47,604 nucleotides of DNA from Acidimicrobiaceae bacterium (GCA_003140595.1 PLKG01000137.1:1-47604); one strand, 5' to 3'; numbered from the stretch's first letter, positions 7,462 to 15,914 are shown. Numbers and translations: made by a program. The notes: generated from the letters alone by a model not told the origin.

Positions 7462-8067
7462 GTGCCGACCAACCAACTCCCCGGGCCCTCGCGGCCGCAG
7501 ACCTCTCGATCGGGCCGTTTCGCACGGCGCGCCACAAGCCTCCAGGGAAGAAGCCGACCACAAACGCGCACGGCTCGTCGGGCGGCTTTGTTGTGTGCTT
7601 GGTTGCTGTTCGCCCTGACGCTCGGCGCCTGCGGCTCGTCGGTCACAGCCACAACGACTACCACCCTGCCCTCGCCCGCCGCTTCGAGGACCGCGATAGA
7701 GCACGCCTACGCGGTGCTGTTCGATCTCGCGAACCCCGCGCTGGCGCCCAAGCTCGCGGTGGTCCAGGACGGCTCGGCGCTCAAGTCGGCGATGAAGACC
7801 GCACTCAAGAGCGCGCTCGCCAAGAGCGCCGCGGGCGCGACTGTGAGCAACATCGTCATCGAGCAAGGCTCGGCCTGCAGGGACGAGCTTCTGCCAAGTC
7901 CGTGCGCCAAGGTGACCTACAACGTCTTGAGCCCGACCAAGGCGCCGGTCCTTCGCGGTGCGGTCGGTGCTGCTCTCTACCAGCACGAACATTGGCTCGT
8001 CGGCAAGACCACGATCTGCACGCTGCTCGAGCTTGCGAGCTCTGGAAGCGTGCCGCCCGGCTGCTGA
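7462..8067 (+). CDS. Predicted lipoprotein, function unknown
   Basis: A 201-residue exported lipoprotein. From GTG 7462 there is a long basic, probably disordered N-terminal stretch of about 45 residues, then a hydrophobic segment (AALLCAWLLFALTLGAC) whose LGAC is a lipobox, then a Thr-rich linker. The mature domain of about 120 residues looks like a secreted NTF2-like or periplasmic-sensor-like alpha/beta fold (IEHAYAVLFDLANPAL, then HWLVGKTTICTLLELAS) with Cys residues that may pair. No ATG or GTG occurs between 7462 and the hydrophobic core, so this start is the only usual one. It converges on the transporter operon; no partner is evident. Confidence 0.7.
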   Translation: MPTNQLPGPSRPQTSRSGRFARRATSLQGRSRPQTRTARRAALLCAWLLFALTLGACGSSVTATTTTTLPSPAASRTAIEHAYAVLFDLANPALAPKLAVVQDGSALKSAMKTALKSALAKSAAGATVSNIVIEQGSACRDELLPSPCAKVTYNVLSPTKAPVLRGAVGAALYQHEHWLVGKTTICTLLELASSGSVPPGC

Positions 8068-8069
8068 GC

Positions 8070-8843
8070 CTAGGAGCTCTCGCCCGGACCGGCCAGCAGC
8101 TCGCGGACCAGCTCGCCCAGCTTGTCGACCGGCCCCGCCTCGACCACCTTCCCCTTGCGGAGAACCACGACCTGCTCGGCGAGCTCAAGGGCACGAGGTA
8201 GCTGCTGTTCGATGACGAGAAGGGAAGTGCCGGCGTCGCGGATCTCCCGCAGTGCCCGGTACACGTCCTCCACTACCCGCGGTGCGAGCCCGAGCGAGAG
8301 CTCGTCGACGACGAGCAGCTTGGGCGGGACGGCCAGGACGCGGGCGAGCGCGAGCATGCGTTGCTCGCCCCCCGAGAGCGTTCCCGCGAGCTGGCGCCGC
8401 CGATCGGCGAGCCGCGGAAAACGCTCGAAGGCGCGTCCCAGCGCTTCAGCAGTGCCTTTGCGGCCGAGAGCGCGGATGAAAGTGAGCCGGAGATTGTCCT
8501 CGACGTCCAAGGTCGCGAACACCGAGCGACCTTCGGGCGCGTGGGCGACCCCCAGGCGGACGAGCTTCCACGTCGGAAGACCGGTGACATCCTGACCGGA
8601 GAAGAAGATCCGGCCCTTGGTCACGGGCACGAGCCCGGTCACTACGCGGGCGATCGTGGACTTGCCGGCGCCGTTCGGGCCCACGAGGGCGGTGACCGAA
8701 CCCGCGGGGACCGACAGGGAGACGCCGAACAGCGCCCGGAAACGGCCGTAGGAGGCCGAGACGTCACGAAGCTCGAGCACGGGCGGCTCCGGTGCGACCT
8801 CGAGGACCGCAGTGGCCTCGAGCAAACCGTCGACGGGCTTCAC
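8070..8843 (-). CDS. livF: ABC transporter ATP-binding protein, LivF type
   Basis: One of two ATPases driving a branched-chain-amino-acid-type importer, 257 residues from GTG 8843. It has Walker A VGPNGAGKST, the ABC signature LSGGEQRMLALAR, Walker B KLLVVDE and the LivF-typical SLGLAPRVVEDVYRAL. The residue after the catalytic Glu is Leu (DELSLGLAP) where Pro is usual. The H-loop His expected near VIEQ is replaced, as is normal for LivF (LLVIEQQ). It overlaps livG by four bases (GTGA) and is the last gene of the operon. The family is clear; the transported compound is not. Confidence 0.93.
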   Translation of the reverse strand: MKPVDGLLEATAVLEVAPEPPVLELRDVSASYGRFRALFGVSLSVPAGSVTALVGPNGAGKSTIARVVTGLVPVTKGRIFFSGQDVTGLPTWKLVRLGVAHAPEGRSVFATLDVEDNLRLTFIRALGRKGTAEALGRAFERFPRLADRRRQLAGTLSGGEQRMLALARVLAVPPKLLVVDELSLGLAPRVVEDVYRALREIRDAGTSLLVIEQQLPRALELAEQVVVLRKGKVVEAGPVDKLGELVRELLAGPGESS

Positions 8844-9595
8844 GTGGCCTCCCCCAGATAGGCGCGGCGCACAACCGGGTCGGCCAACACCTCTTCTACA
8901 GGGCCGGACGCGATCACCTTGCCGAAATCGAGCACGTAGGTCCGCTCGACAACGCGCCGGACGAAGTCGAGGTCGTGCTCGACGAGGAGCATCGCAGTCT
9001 CGCGACGGCTGCGCACCTCGACCAGGACCGCCGCGAAAGCGGAGGCTTCCCGGGTGTCGAAACCCGAGGACGGCTCGTCCAGCAGCAACAGCAGCGGGTC
9101 CTGCACAAGTGCACGGCCGAGCTCGACCAGGCGCCCGTGGCCCTGGCTCAGCGACTCGATCGGGTCGTCGGCGACCTCCTCCAGGCCTAGCTCGACGAGG
9201 AGCTCCTCGACACGTGCCACAGGGGTTCTCGCCCGCCCGCGGCCGATCAGGTCCTTCCAGAGCCGGCCGTCGCCGCGGTGCACGCGCTCGGCGACCATCA
9301 GGTGCTCGCGGGGGCTCATCCCGGCGAACAGCTCGAGGCGCTGGAACGTGCGCCCGATCCCGAGACGGGCACGCTCATAGACGGGCAGACGGTCCATGCG
9401 CCGTCCCTCGAAACAGATCTCCCCCGAGTCGGGATGGCGGACGCCGTTCAGGCAGTCGAACAGCGTGGTCTTCCCGGCACCGTTGGGCCCCACGAGGCCC
9501 ACGGCTTGGCCGCGTTCGACGCTGAGCGAGACATCGTCGAGCGCGACGATGCCGCCGTAGCGCTTGGAGATCCCGACGCCTTCGATCAGTGCCAT
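8840..9595 (-). CDS. livG: ABC transporter ATP-binding protein, LivG type
   Basis: The second ATPase of the importer, 251 residues from ATG 9595. Visible motifs are VGPNGAGKTTLFDCLNG (Walker A), GIGRTFQRLELF (Q-loop), LSQGHGRLVELGRAL (signature, with QGHG replacing the usual GGQ), LLLLDEPSSGFD (Walker B) and LVEHDLDFV (H-loop). The chosen ATG starts the canonical MALIEGVGISKRYGG and lies 1 base after the permease stop codon. The altered signature is worth noting, but LivG proteins often have divergent ABC signatures. Confidence 0.93.
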   Translation of the reverse strand: MALIEGVGISKRYGGIVALDDVSLSVERGQAVGLVGPNGAGKTTLFDCLNGVRHPDSGEICFEGRRMDRLPVYERARLGIGRTFQRLELFAGMSPREHLMVAERVHRGDGRLWKDLIGRGRARTPVARVEELLVELGLEEVADDPIESLSQGHGRLVELGRALVQDPLLLLLDEPSSGFDTREASAFAAVLVEVRSRRETAMLLVEHDLDFVRRVVERTYVLDFGKVIASGPVEEVLADPVVRRAYLGEAT

Positions 9596-9596
9596 G

Positions 9597-11531
9597 TCAG
9601 GCCACCGGCTCGGGGTGCTTGCGCCAAGACACCACGATCTCGACCACGCGCCGCTTCTGCCATTCCACGACGCCTTCGGGATGGAGCGCATAGGTGACCG
9701 CTCCGAGGCCGAACAGGATCGGGAAGAGATTGCGCCACTGGGAAGGTAAGTAGTCGAGCACCTGGTAGAGGATCACGTAGGCCATGCCCGCCTGGATGGC
9801 GCCCTGCACGGTGTAGACCCCCGTAGTCACCACGACGACCATGAACACCAGCGACAGGATGGAGTTGAAGTCGTTCGGCGAGACTGTACCCTGAAGCGAT
9901 CCGTACAGGGCGCCGCCGACTCCGGCGAGCGCGGCCGCGACCGCGAAGACCGTGATCTTGAGCTTGGCCAGGTTCGTGCCGATCGACGCGGCAGCGAGCT
10001 CACTTCCTCGCATGGCCGCCAGCTCACGCCCAGTTGTCCCCTGGCGAATCGCGAGCACAATCGCCGCGCAGATGATGAGCAATACGAATGCCAGGACGAA
10101 GAAGGCCTTCCCGCTCGTGAAGTTGATCGAACCGAGCTCCGGGCGCGGGATGTTCACTCCCGAGTCGCCGTTTCCGGACCACGGGAACTGGAAACCGACG
10201 TTGTCCGCCAAGAGCCCGAAGGCAAGTGTGGCGAGCGCGAGGGCCAGACCGCCGAGGCGCAGGGCGGGCATGGCCACCACGACGCCGACGACCGCCGCGA
10301 CGGCGCCTCCTGCCAGGATCCCGAGGAATACCGAGATCCCGAAATGGCTCACGAGCTGCGCGCAGGTGAACGCCCCTATACCGGCGAAGGCCGCCTGGCA
10401 TAGCGAGATCTGCCCACTCATCCCGGTCAACAACACGATGGACAGGAAGATGATCGAGTAGGCGAGTCCCTGGGTGAGTGTGAAGGTCCAGTTCGGCGGC
10501 ACCCAGGTGAGACACGAGACCAAGAACACGGCGAGGACCGCCCATCCGCCTCCGCGAAGCAGCTCCTCGAGCCCGTGTCCTCCGATGGCAGCCGCCATCT
10601 GGGGAGGCGGCGGATCGCAGGCGGCAAGGGGGTCGTCGTGGAACCAGCGCTCGCGAAGGCCCGGCAACGCGAGCAACAGGGCGATGAGCACGGCGAAAGG
10701 AAGTGCCGGACGGAGCCCAGACGAGAGCACACTCCCGCTCGGCAGGTATCCCCCGAGGAGTTCCTGGACGACTCCGAGCCCGATGCCTCCCCAAAAGGCA
10801 AGCGGGAGGCTCGTGAGGCTCCCGAGTGCCGCGGCTGCGATGGCGGCGACAAGCAGGTCGGTGAAGTTGAGCGCCTGCAGCTCGGCGAACAAGGGGGCAA
10901 GCAGCACTCCTGCCAGGCCCGCGAGAAAGCTGGAAAGGACCCAGATGGCGACCCCGACGCGCTCGGAGTTGATGCCGGCGAGCTGAACCATACGTGGGCT
11001 CTCGGCCATGGCCCGCATCCGCAGCCCGATCTGGGTGAAATGCGACATGAGTGACGCCAGCAGCACGACGGCCAAGGTCACGATGACCGTCGACAGCTCG
11101 GTGCCGTTGATGGCGTCCCCCGCGACGTGGAAGTAGACCGAGTCTGGTGGTAACCACAGCGAAGGCGGCGCCAGCCTTTCCTGGCCACCGAAGATCAGTT
11201 GGAGCACGCTCGGGATCGCGATCAGCATGCCGAGCGCGCTCACGAGCTTGACGAGCACCGGGGCCGACCGGATGAAGCGGTAGAGAAAGCGGTCCATCGC
11301 CAAACCGAGCAGCGGTGCCACGACGACGACAGCCGCGAGGAACGCGGCCCAGCTCGGCCAGCCGGCGTTGACGCAGACGTAGAAGATCAGCGCCGACGCG
11401 TAGGCCTGAGCCCCGTAAGCGAGGTTGAACACTCCCGAGGTCTGGTAGGTGAGGACGAGGCCCACTGCCATGAGGGCGAACACGCACCCGTAGGGCAAGC
11501 CCGGGATGGCGTAGCTGAGAAACTGGGTCAC
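9597..11531 (-). CDS. Fused branched-chain-type ABC permease (LivH-LivM)
   Basis: A 644-residue membrane protein that joins the two permease subunits of a LivHMGF importer in one chain. The first half, from VTQFLSYAIPGLPYGC to about residue 300, has the LivH pattern (QTSGVFNLAYGAQ, then AMAESPRMVQLAGINSERV). A cytoplasmic linker containing DDPLAACDPPPPQM follows, then the LivM half with LTGMSGQISLCQAAFAGIGAF and RGSELAAASIGTNLAKLKI. About 16 or more hydrophobic segments are present. GTG 11531 is chosen because it lies 28 bases after the binding-protein gene and gives a short N-terminus before the first helix. Such fusions occur in actinobacteria; the substrate is unknown. Confidence 0.9.
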   Translation of the reverse strand: MTQFLSYAIPGLPYGCVFALMAVGLVLTYQTSGVFNLAYGAQAYASALIFYVCVNAGWPSWAAFLAAVVVVAPLLGLAMDRFLYRFIRSAPVLVKLVSALGMLIAIPSVLQLIFGGQERLAPPSLWLPPDSVYFHVAGDAINGTELSTVIVTLAVVLLASLMSHFTQIGLRMRAMAESPRMVQLAGINSERVGVAIWVLSSFLAGLAGVLLAPLFAELQALNFTDLLVAAIAAAALGSLTSLPLAFWGGIGLGVVQELLGGYLPSGSVLSSGLRPALPFAVLIALLLALPGLRERWFHDDPLAACDPPPPQMAAAIGGHGLEELLRGGGWAVLAVFLVSCLTWVPPNWTFTLTQGLAYSIIFLSIVLLTGMSGQISLCQAAFAGIGAFTCAQLVSHFGISVFLGILAGGAVAAVVGVVVAMPALRLGGLALALATLAFGLLADNVGFQFPWSGNGDSGVNIPRPELGSINFTSGKAFFVLAFVLLIICAAIVLAIRQGTTGRELAAMRGSELAAASIGTNLAKLKITVFAVAAALAGVGGALYGSLQGTVSPNDFNSILSLVFMVVVVTTGVYTVQGAIQAGMAYVILYQVLDYLPSQWRNLFPILFGLGAVTYALHPEGVVEWQKRRVVEIVVSWRKHPEPVA

Positions 11532-11559
11532 GCGATCGCCGAGCCTCTGCTCAGCTCCT

Positions 11560-12858
11560 TCACGCGCCGGGCACGGAGGCCGCCGGCGGCACCACGACCA
11601 CGCTGCGGGCGCTGGCGGGCTGAGGCGTCTCGAAACACGTGAAGGCCGTGCGGGACGAGCCGAACAGGGGCACGTAGTGGCCTCCGATCGCCCGGACGTA
11701 GACGTTGCAATCGACCAGCCCGTTCCTGTTGTGCTCGAGTCGCCAGTCGATGGGCGAGACGATGCCATCGGCTGTGTAGCTCGTCAGCTGATTGAGGTCC
11801 GCGATGAGCCGCGTGCGGGTCAGGTCCCGCCCCGCAAGTCGCAGCCCGGTCACGAACATGTCGGCGTCCACCCAGCCCGCGAGGGACGCCTCGCCCGGTA
11901 GCTCGCCCGGGAAGTACTTCGCGAGCTCCTTCAGGTACTTGTCCATCCCCGGGTACTTGCCCGGCGACAGCTTCGCCGCCTCGAAGGGGACGTGCCCGAT
12001 CAGGAAGTACGCGCCCTGCATCAGCGAGGAGAACTTGGCGATGGCAGCCTCGTCGTAGCCGTCCAACCAGTACTGCGCGACCGACCCCATGCCGTCCTGG
12101 CGCATGGTGCGTGACAGGAGGATGTTGCCGGAGAGGTCCATGCAGCTCACCACGAGGTCCACCCCGAGGGCGCGCATCCGGTTGACGTCGGTCGTGAGGT
12201 CGACGGGCGGTGCCTGGACAGAGAGATCCTCGTAGGCGACCGGAATGTGAAAGCGCTGCATCGCGTACGCCATTCCTACGCCAGCCTGCTCGGAACCGCC
12301 AACGTTGTACGCGAGGATCCCGACCTTGCGGGCGTGCAGCTGCTCGGCGAGATACGGGGCCTCGGGTCCGGGGCGGGTGAAATCGAGGAAAGAGCCCTCC
12401 GAGCCGAACAAGCTGGGCCCGGCAGTCCAGTCCGTGCTGACGTCGTAGCCGAACGTCGGAACGTTGTTCGAAGCGAGATAGCTAGCCCCGGCAAAGCTCG
12501 GCGTGCCCACGCCGAGGACTGCGAAAACGTGATCCTGCTCCACCAGGGTGCGCACCTGATCGGTGTCCTGGGAGGCATTCGAGCCGTCGTCGAGGGGATA
12601 GCGGAACTCGATCCGGCGCCCGTCCACGCCCCCCTCGGCGTTGACCATGTTCAAGTAGGCGTTGACGCCGTCGAATATCGGAGCGAAGTCGGCCGGGATC
12701 GGGCCGGTCAGGGAGGCCACGCCCCCGACGACGACCTGCGAACTGGTTACGCCCTGCACGTTGCCGGCGTTGGACACCGTGGGCTTGGCGTTGCCGCACG
12801 CCGCGGCGACGAGGGCGACCGCAGCGAGAACCAAAAGCGACCTACGAGGACTACGCAC
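11560..12858 (-). CDS. ABC transporter substrate-binding lipoprotein (Leu/Ile/Val-binding fold)
   Basis: The extracytoplasmic binding protein of the importer, 432 residues from GTG 12858. The signal peptide MRSPRRSLLVLAAVALVAAAC ends in a lipobox (VAAAC), followed by a small disordered linker. The mature protein is a type-1 periplasmic-binding fold: VVVGGVASLTGPIPADF, the GVDGRRIEFRYPLDD strand, FAVLGVGTPSFAGA, and KVGILAYNVGGSEQ at the domain interface. AAGGGG 7 bases before GTG 12858 supports this start over an ATG at 12927. It is the first gene of the operon binding protein, permease, ATPase, ATPase, and is divergent from the Rrf2 regulator, which is therefore a possible controller. Confidence 0.9.
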   Translation of the reverse strand: MRSPRRSLLVLAAVALVAAACGNAKPTVSNAGNVQGVTSSQVVVGGVASLTGPIPADFAPIFDGVNAYLNMVNAEGGVDGRRIEFRYPLDDGSNASQDTDQVRTLVEQDHVFAVLGVGTPSFAGASYLASNNVPTFGYDVSTDWTAGPSLFGSEGSFLDFTRPGPEAPYLAEQLHARKVGILAYNVGGSEQAGVGMAYAMQRFHIPVAYEDLSVQAPPVDLTTDVNRMRALGVDLVVSCMDLSGNILLSRTMRQDGMGSVAQYWLDGYDEAAIAKFSSLMQGAYFLIGHVPFEAAKLSPGKYPGMDKYLKELAKYFPGELPGEASLAGWVDADMFVTGLRLAGRDLTRTRLIADLNQLTSYTADGIVSPIDWRLEHNRNGLVDCNVYVRAIGGHYVPLFGSSRTAFTCFETPQPASARSVVVVPPAASVPGA

Positions 12859-12994
12859 GCTCCTACCCCTTGCTCTTGGCGCCGAACGCGATCGCCCGCG
12901 GTCGGCGACGCTATCAGAGCAGTTCATGGCCCCGGCTTGCTATGTCTGGGCACCGGCCCATTCTGGTCGGCACACGCCGCGCTCATGCGGATGC

Positions 12995-13066
12995 ACTGCC
13001 GTTTGGCAGTTCGAAACCATGTTCGAGATGGCGTTTCGCGAGTCGCGTTCTGCGCCGCCGTACGAT
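12995..13066. promoter_or_regulatory. Palindrome, LexA-like site and -10 element before the Rrf2 gene
   Basis: Three elements lie in the divergent intergenic region. ACTGCC-GTTT-GGCAGT (12995-13010) is a perfect operator-sized palindrome. TCGAAACCATGTTCGA (13011-13026) differs from the actinobacterial LexA box TCGAAC-N4-GTTCGA at one base. TACGAT (13061-13066) is a -10 element whose start site would be the GTG at 13074. Confidence 0.45.
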
Positions 13067-13073
13067 GAGGACC

Positions 13074-13517
13074 GTGAAGGTATCGACCCGTGGGGACTAT
13101 GCCAGCCGAGCCCTGCTCTCTCTTGCGCTTCGCGAGGAGGTCTCTCCGACCTCGGTCCGTGATATCGCGGAGCGGACGGGCCTCCCCCAGCCTTATCTGG
13201 AGCAGATCCTGCTCGCCCTCAAAGGTGCCGGGCTAGTCCGCTCCAAGCGCGGCGTGGGGGGCGGTTATGTCCTTGCCCGATCGCCGGACCAGATCACCTT
13301 GAGCCAAATCGTCAGCGCGGTCGACGGCCCTATCGTGGCCGGGGATTTCGGCCTACCGCACCAGAACGGCGCGTGCGACCACGAGGGCCAATGTGTGCTG
13401 CTCGCCGTTTGGGCCGACGTCGGTGAGCACATGCGCCACCACTTGGACTCCTTCACCCTTAAAGACATGGTCCTTCGCGCGCGCGGGAACGCGTCGCCGA
13501 TTTCGCCACTCGACTGA
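13074..13517 (+). CDS. Rrf2-family transcriptional regulator
   Basis: A 147-residue winged-helix regulator. GTG 13074 gives the family N-terminus MKVSTRGDYASRALLSLA and sits 7 bases after TACGAT, so the message is probably leaderless; the ATG at 13065 overlaps that element. The helix-turn-helix spans about residues 23-60 (VRDIAERTGLPQPYLEQILL, then GLVRSKRGVGGGYVLAR). In the sensing region only two cysteines are seen, in ACDHEGQC, whereas IscR and NsrR use three to hold an Fe-S cluster. An Fe-S, redox or metal signal is possible but not shown. It is divergent from the transporter operon and followed 90 bases later by a sigma factor gene. Confidence 0.9.
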   Translation: MKVSTRGDYASRALLSLALREEVSPTSVRDIAERTGLPQPYLEQILLALKGAGLVRSKRGVGGGYVLARSPDQITLSQIVSAVDGPIVAGDFGLPHQNGACDHEGQCVLLAVWADVGEHMRHHLDSFTLKDMVLRARGNASPISPLD

Positions 13518-13607
13518 CGAAATCAGCCTCGGCCGCCTGAGGGCACCGGCGGCTCAGAACCGATAACAGGACAAACGCGGAATGGCAGGGCCTCCGTTCG
13601 CGTTGTC

Positions 13608-14465
13608 ATGGGTGAGCACCAATTACCGAGAGGGGAGAGGGACGTCATCACGGCCGAGAACAAGATCGAGGATGTAAATACGTCAGAGCTGACCGCGGCG
13701 GAGCGGAGTCGCGTCCTGAGGGAGCCCACCTCCGGTGGGCCGGACTTGATGCGGCTGTTCCTCGACGATCTCGGTCGCTTCCCACTTCTCAGCGCCACCG
13801 AGCAGACCGAGCTGGCCAAGAGGATCGAACAGGGCGACGAAGAGGCCCGCAAGCAAATGATCGGCTCCAACCTGCGCCTCGTGGTGCACTGGGCACGCCG
13901 GTATCAAGGACGTGGCGTCGACATGATCGACCTCGTCCAGGAGGGGACCTTCGGCCTCATGCGCGCGGTCGAGAAGTTCGACTGGCGCAAGGGCTTCCGC
14001 TTCTCCACCTACGCGACCTGGTGGATCCGCCAGGCGCTGCAGCGGGCCGTGCAGTCCAAGGGGCGTGCCATACGACTCCCCGAGGACGCACTCGCAGCCG
14101 AGCTGGAGGCCGACCCGGACCATGTTCGCCTTCCCCGCGTGGTGGCGAGCCTCGACCAGCCGTTGACGAGCGACGCCACTGCGACACTCGGGGACGTGGT
14201 GAGTGGCGACGAGACCCCGTTCGAGGACGAGATCGCACGTACTCTCACGCTCGGCAAGCTCGACGCCGCCATCGACCGCCTGCCTGATCTGGAGCGCGAC
14301 GTCGTCCGGCTGCGTTTCGGCCTGGATGGAAGCTCGCCCGCCTCACTAGAGTCCACAGCCCGCACCTTGGGCATCGGCGTCCGTCGCGTTAGGCGCATCG
14401 AGGCATCAGCCTTGTCCTTCCTCGCGGTTCAGCCGGAGGTCGAGGGAGTGCACGACGCCGCCTGA
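13608..14465 (+). CDS. RNA polymerase sigma factor, sigma-70 family (group 2 type)
   Basis: A 285-residue alternative primary-like sigma factor. Region 1.2 starts at DLMRLFLDDLGRFPLL, region 2 is complete with GSNLRLVVHWARRYQGRG, DMIDLVQEGTFGLMRA and the promoter-melting FSTYATWWIRQALQRAV, and region 4 ends with a helix-turn-helix (ARTLGIGVRRVRRIEASAL). Region 3 is short. Region 1.1 is absent, which separates it from the housekeeping factor. The ATG at 13608 has no ribosome-binding site; a strong purine tract (13629-13640) lies inside the frame 6 bases before an ATC codon at 13647, so the true start may be downstream. Stress or stationary-phase genes are the usual targets of this group. Confidence 0.9.
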   Translation: MGEHQLPRGERDVITAENKIEDVNTSELTAAERSRVLREPTSGGPDLMRLFLDDLGRFPLLSATEQTELAKRIEQGDEEARKQMIGSNLRLVVHWARRYQGRGVDMIDLVQEGTFGLMRAVEKFDWRKGFRFSTYATWWIRQALQRAVQSKGRAIRLPEDALAAELEADPDHVRLPRVVASLDQPLTSDATATLGDVVSGDETPFEDEIARTLTLGKLDAAIDRLPDLERDVVRLRFGLDGSSPASLESTARTLGIGVRRVRRIEASALSFLAVQPEVEGVHDAA

Positions 14466-14765
14466 GGCTCCTCCGAGGCTCTTTGGCCGTGATCGGCCAG
14501 TTGTGTTCACCGCTATGGCGCAGCCCCGCGGCGCGTCCGAGCAGACTTCGCCCTCGTTGAGGTGAATCCCCTTGGCGCCCCCGAGCGCCTCATCCAGACT
14601 GTCGGAGGCTCCGCGAGCGGGGCATCGAGTCGCCATAATCGTCCTCTGCCACACAAACACGGCGAAAGGGCGGCGACCTCCAGCCGGCCCTGGAACCTCG
14701 GGCTGCTCTCAGAGATTCGTAGCAATCCGCAGTAGCCTTGTGTCCTCGCACAGAACGGGTGATGA
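14466..14765. other. Non-coding stretch between sigma factor and GGDEF gene
   Basis: No supported gene is seen. TGGCCG-TGAT-CGGCCA (14484-14499) is a small hairpin just after the sigma-factor stop codon and may end that transcript, although no T-run follows. Near the right end, TAGCCT (about 14731-14736) could be a -10 element, and GGGTGA (14756-14761) is a weak ribosome-binding site for the ATG at 14766. A minus-strand frame reaching 14406 overlaps the sigma gene and has no recognisable product. Confidence 0.4.
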
Positions 14766-15914
14766 ATGGATCAACCGCCGCTGGACGCCAAGGCCGAATG
14801 CCGCGTTGCGGGACCGGCGGCCCTCGATGCCCTTCTCGAAGCGACGCGTGCCTTGCTCTGGATCAGGACACCCACCGACGCGAAAGACATAGCAGCCGAT
14901 CTCGTAACGGCCTTCGGCGGAACGGTCGTTCCCGCCGGCAGCGGCGATGCCGAGGCGATGCCTGTCGATCTGTCCTTCGGTGACGGCGAACCTGTCCTGC
15001 CGTCTGCTCCGCCGACCAGTACCGCCCGCATGTTGCTCGAACGGTACCTTCCGTCGTTGGTCGTGGACGTAGGTCGTGCACTAGAGCTCAGTTCACAGGT
15101 AGGCCGGTTCGATGAGGACGCATCGATCGACAGCCTCACCCGGCTTGCGAACCGGCGCATGGTCGGCAGGGCAACGGGGAGGCTGCGCTCCGACGAGGTC
15201 GTGATCATGGTGGATCTTGACCACTTCAAGCAGATCAACGACACGCTCGGCCATGCAGCAGGCGACCGCTTGCTCCGTGTACTCGGTCGGACGATTCGAG
15301 CTACTTTGCGCGGAAGAGACTTTGCCGGACGTTACGGCGGCGACGAGTTCGTCATCATTCTCCGCGACACAACCGATCCCGTCGCATTTCTTGAGCGATT
15401 TCGTGAGGCATGGCGGACCGAACGCCCATACGACGTCTCCTTCAGTGCCGGTGTCGCTCGCGTTGGGAAAGACACATCGTTGGCGCTGCCCGCGGCGGAT
15501 CACGCGATGTACCTGGCCAAGCAGGCCGGTCGCGATCAGTGGACCTGGACATCCAAAGGTGACGATGGGAACCAAGAACGGGTCGCCACCGCCGCTCCTG
15601 CTGGCCGAGATACCGCGGCGTTCGTCGCGTTCAGCCAACTTGACGTGCCCGAAGGCGCACAGGAGCAGCTCGAGTCGGCCTTTCGCGACCGCCTTGGTGC
15701 CGTCGAGCGGTGGTCAGGATCCCAGTCGTTGGAAGTGTGGGCCGACCTCGCCGACTCGACGAGGTACGTGATGGTGTCGTGGTGGACCTCGCCCGAAGAG
15801 TTCAGGTCGTACATGCGATCGGATGATCACCGCCGCTCCCACGACCGGATTCCCACCGGCGACTTGCGGCCTCGTCCCCGCGAGTTTCGGCGGTACCGGA
15901 TCGTGGCGCGATGA
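14766..15914 (+). CDS. Diguanylate cyclase with N-terminal sensor and C-terminal ABM domain
   Basis: A soluble 382-residue GGDEF enzyme that should make cyclic di-GMP from two GTP. Residues 15-115 form a small uncharacterised N-terminal domain (ALLWIRTPTDAKDIAADLV, then ARMLLERYLPSLVVDVGRAL). The cyclase domain follows: DSLTRLANRR, metal-binding VDLDHFKQINDTLGH (149-163), inhibitory I-site RGRD (182-185) and active site GGDEF (191-195), with exactly five residues between I-site and active site. Residues 284-382 look like an antibiotic-biosynthesis-monooxygenase (ABM/IsdG-like) domain, with VSWWTSPEEFRSYMRSDDHR and RSHDRIP. That fusion is unusual. The last four bases overlap the start of the cobalamin-binding gene, so the two products are probably made together. 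Activity and the ABM ligand are inferred only. Confidence 0.9.
   Translation: MDQPPLDAKAECRVAGPAALDALLEATRALLWIRTPTDAKDIAADLVTAFGGTVVPAGSGDAEAMPVDLSFGDGEPVLPSAPPTSTARMLLERYLPSLVVDVGRALELSSQVGRFDEDASIDSLTRLANRRMVGRATGRLRSDEVVIMVDLDHFKQINDTLGHAAGDRLLRVLGRTIRATLRGRDFAGRYGGDEFVIILRDTTDPVAFLERFREAWRTERPYDVSFSAGVARVGKDTSLALPAADHAMYLAKQAGRDQWTWTSKGDDGNQERVATAAPAGRDTAAFVAFSQLDVPEGAQEQLESAFRDRLGAVERWSGSQSLEVWADLADSTRYVMVSWWTSPEEFRSYMRSDDHRRSHDRIPTGDLRPRPREFRRYRIVAR

Noticed and set aside
12450-12475. GAAC/GTTC half-sites in the binding-protein gene
   Set aside because: The spacing is three bases rather than four and the site is inside a coding region, so it is not a LexA box.
13523-13870. Minus-strand 115-codon frame over the sigma factor start
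   Set aside because: It is a Ser/Arg-rich shadow of region 1.2 of the sigma factor.
14406-14660. Minus-strand 84-codon frame in the gap before the GGDEF gene
   Set aside because: It overlaps the end of the sigma factor gene and shows no known motif, promoter or ribosome-binding site; coding use is not convincing.
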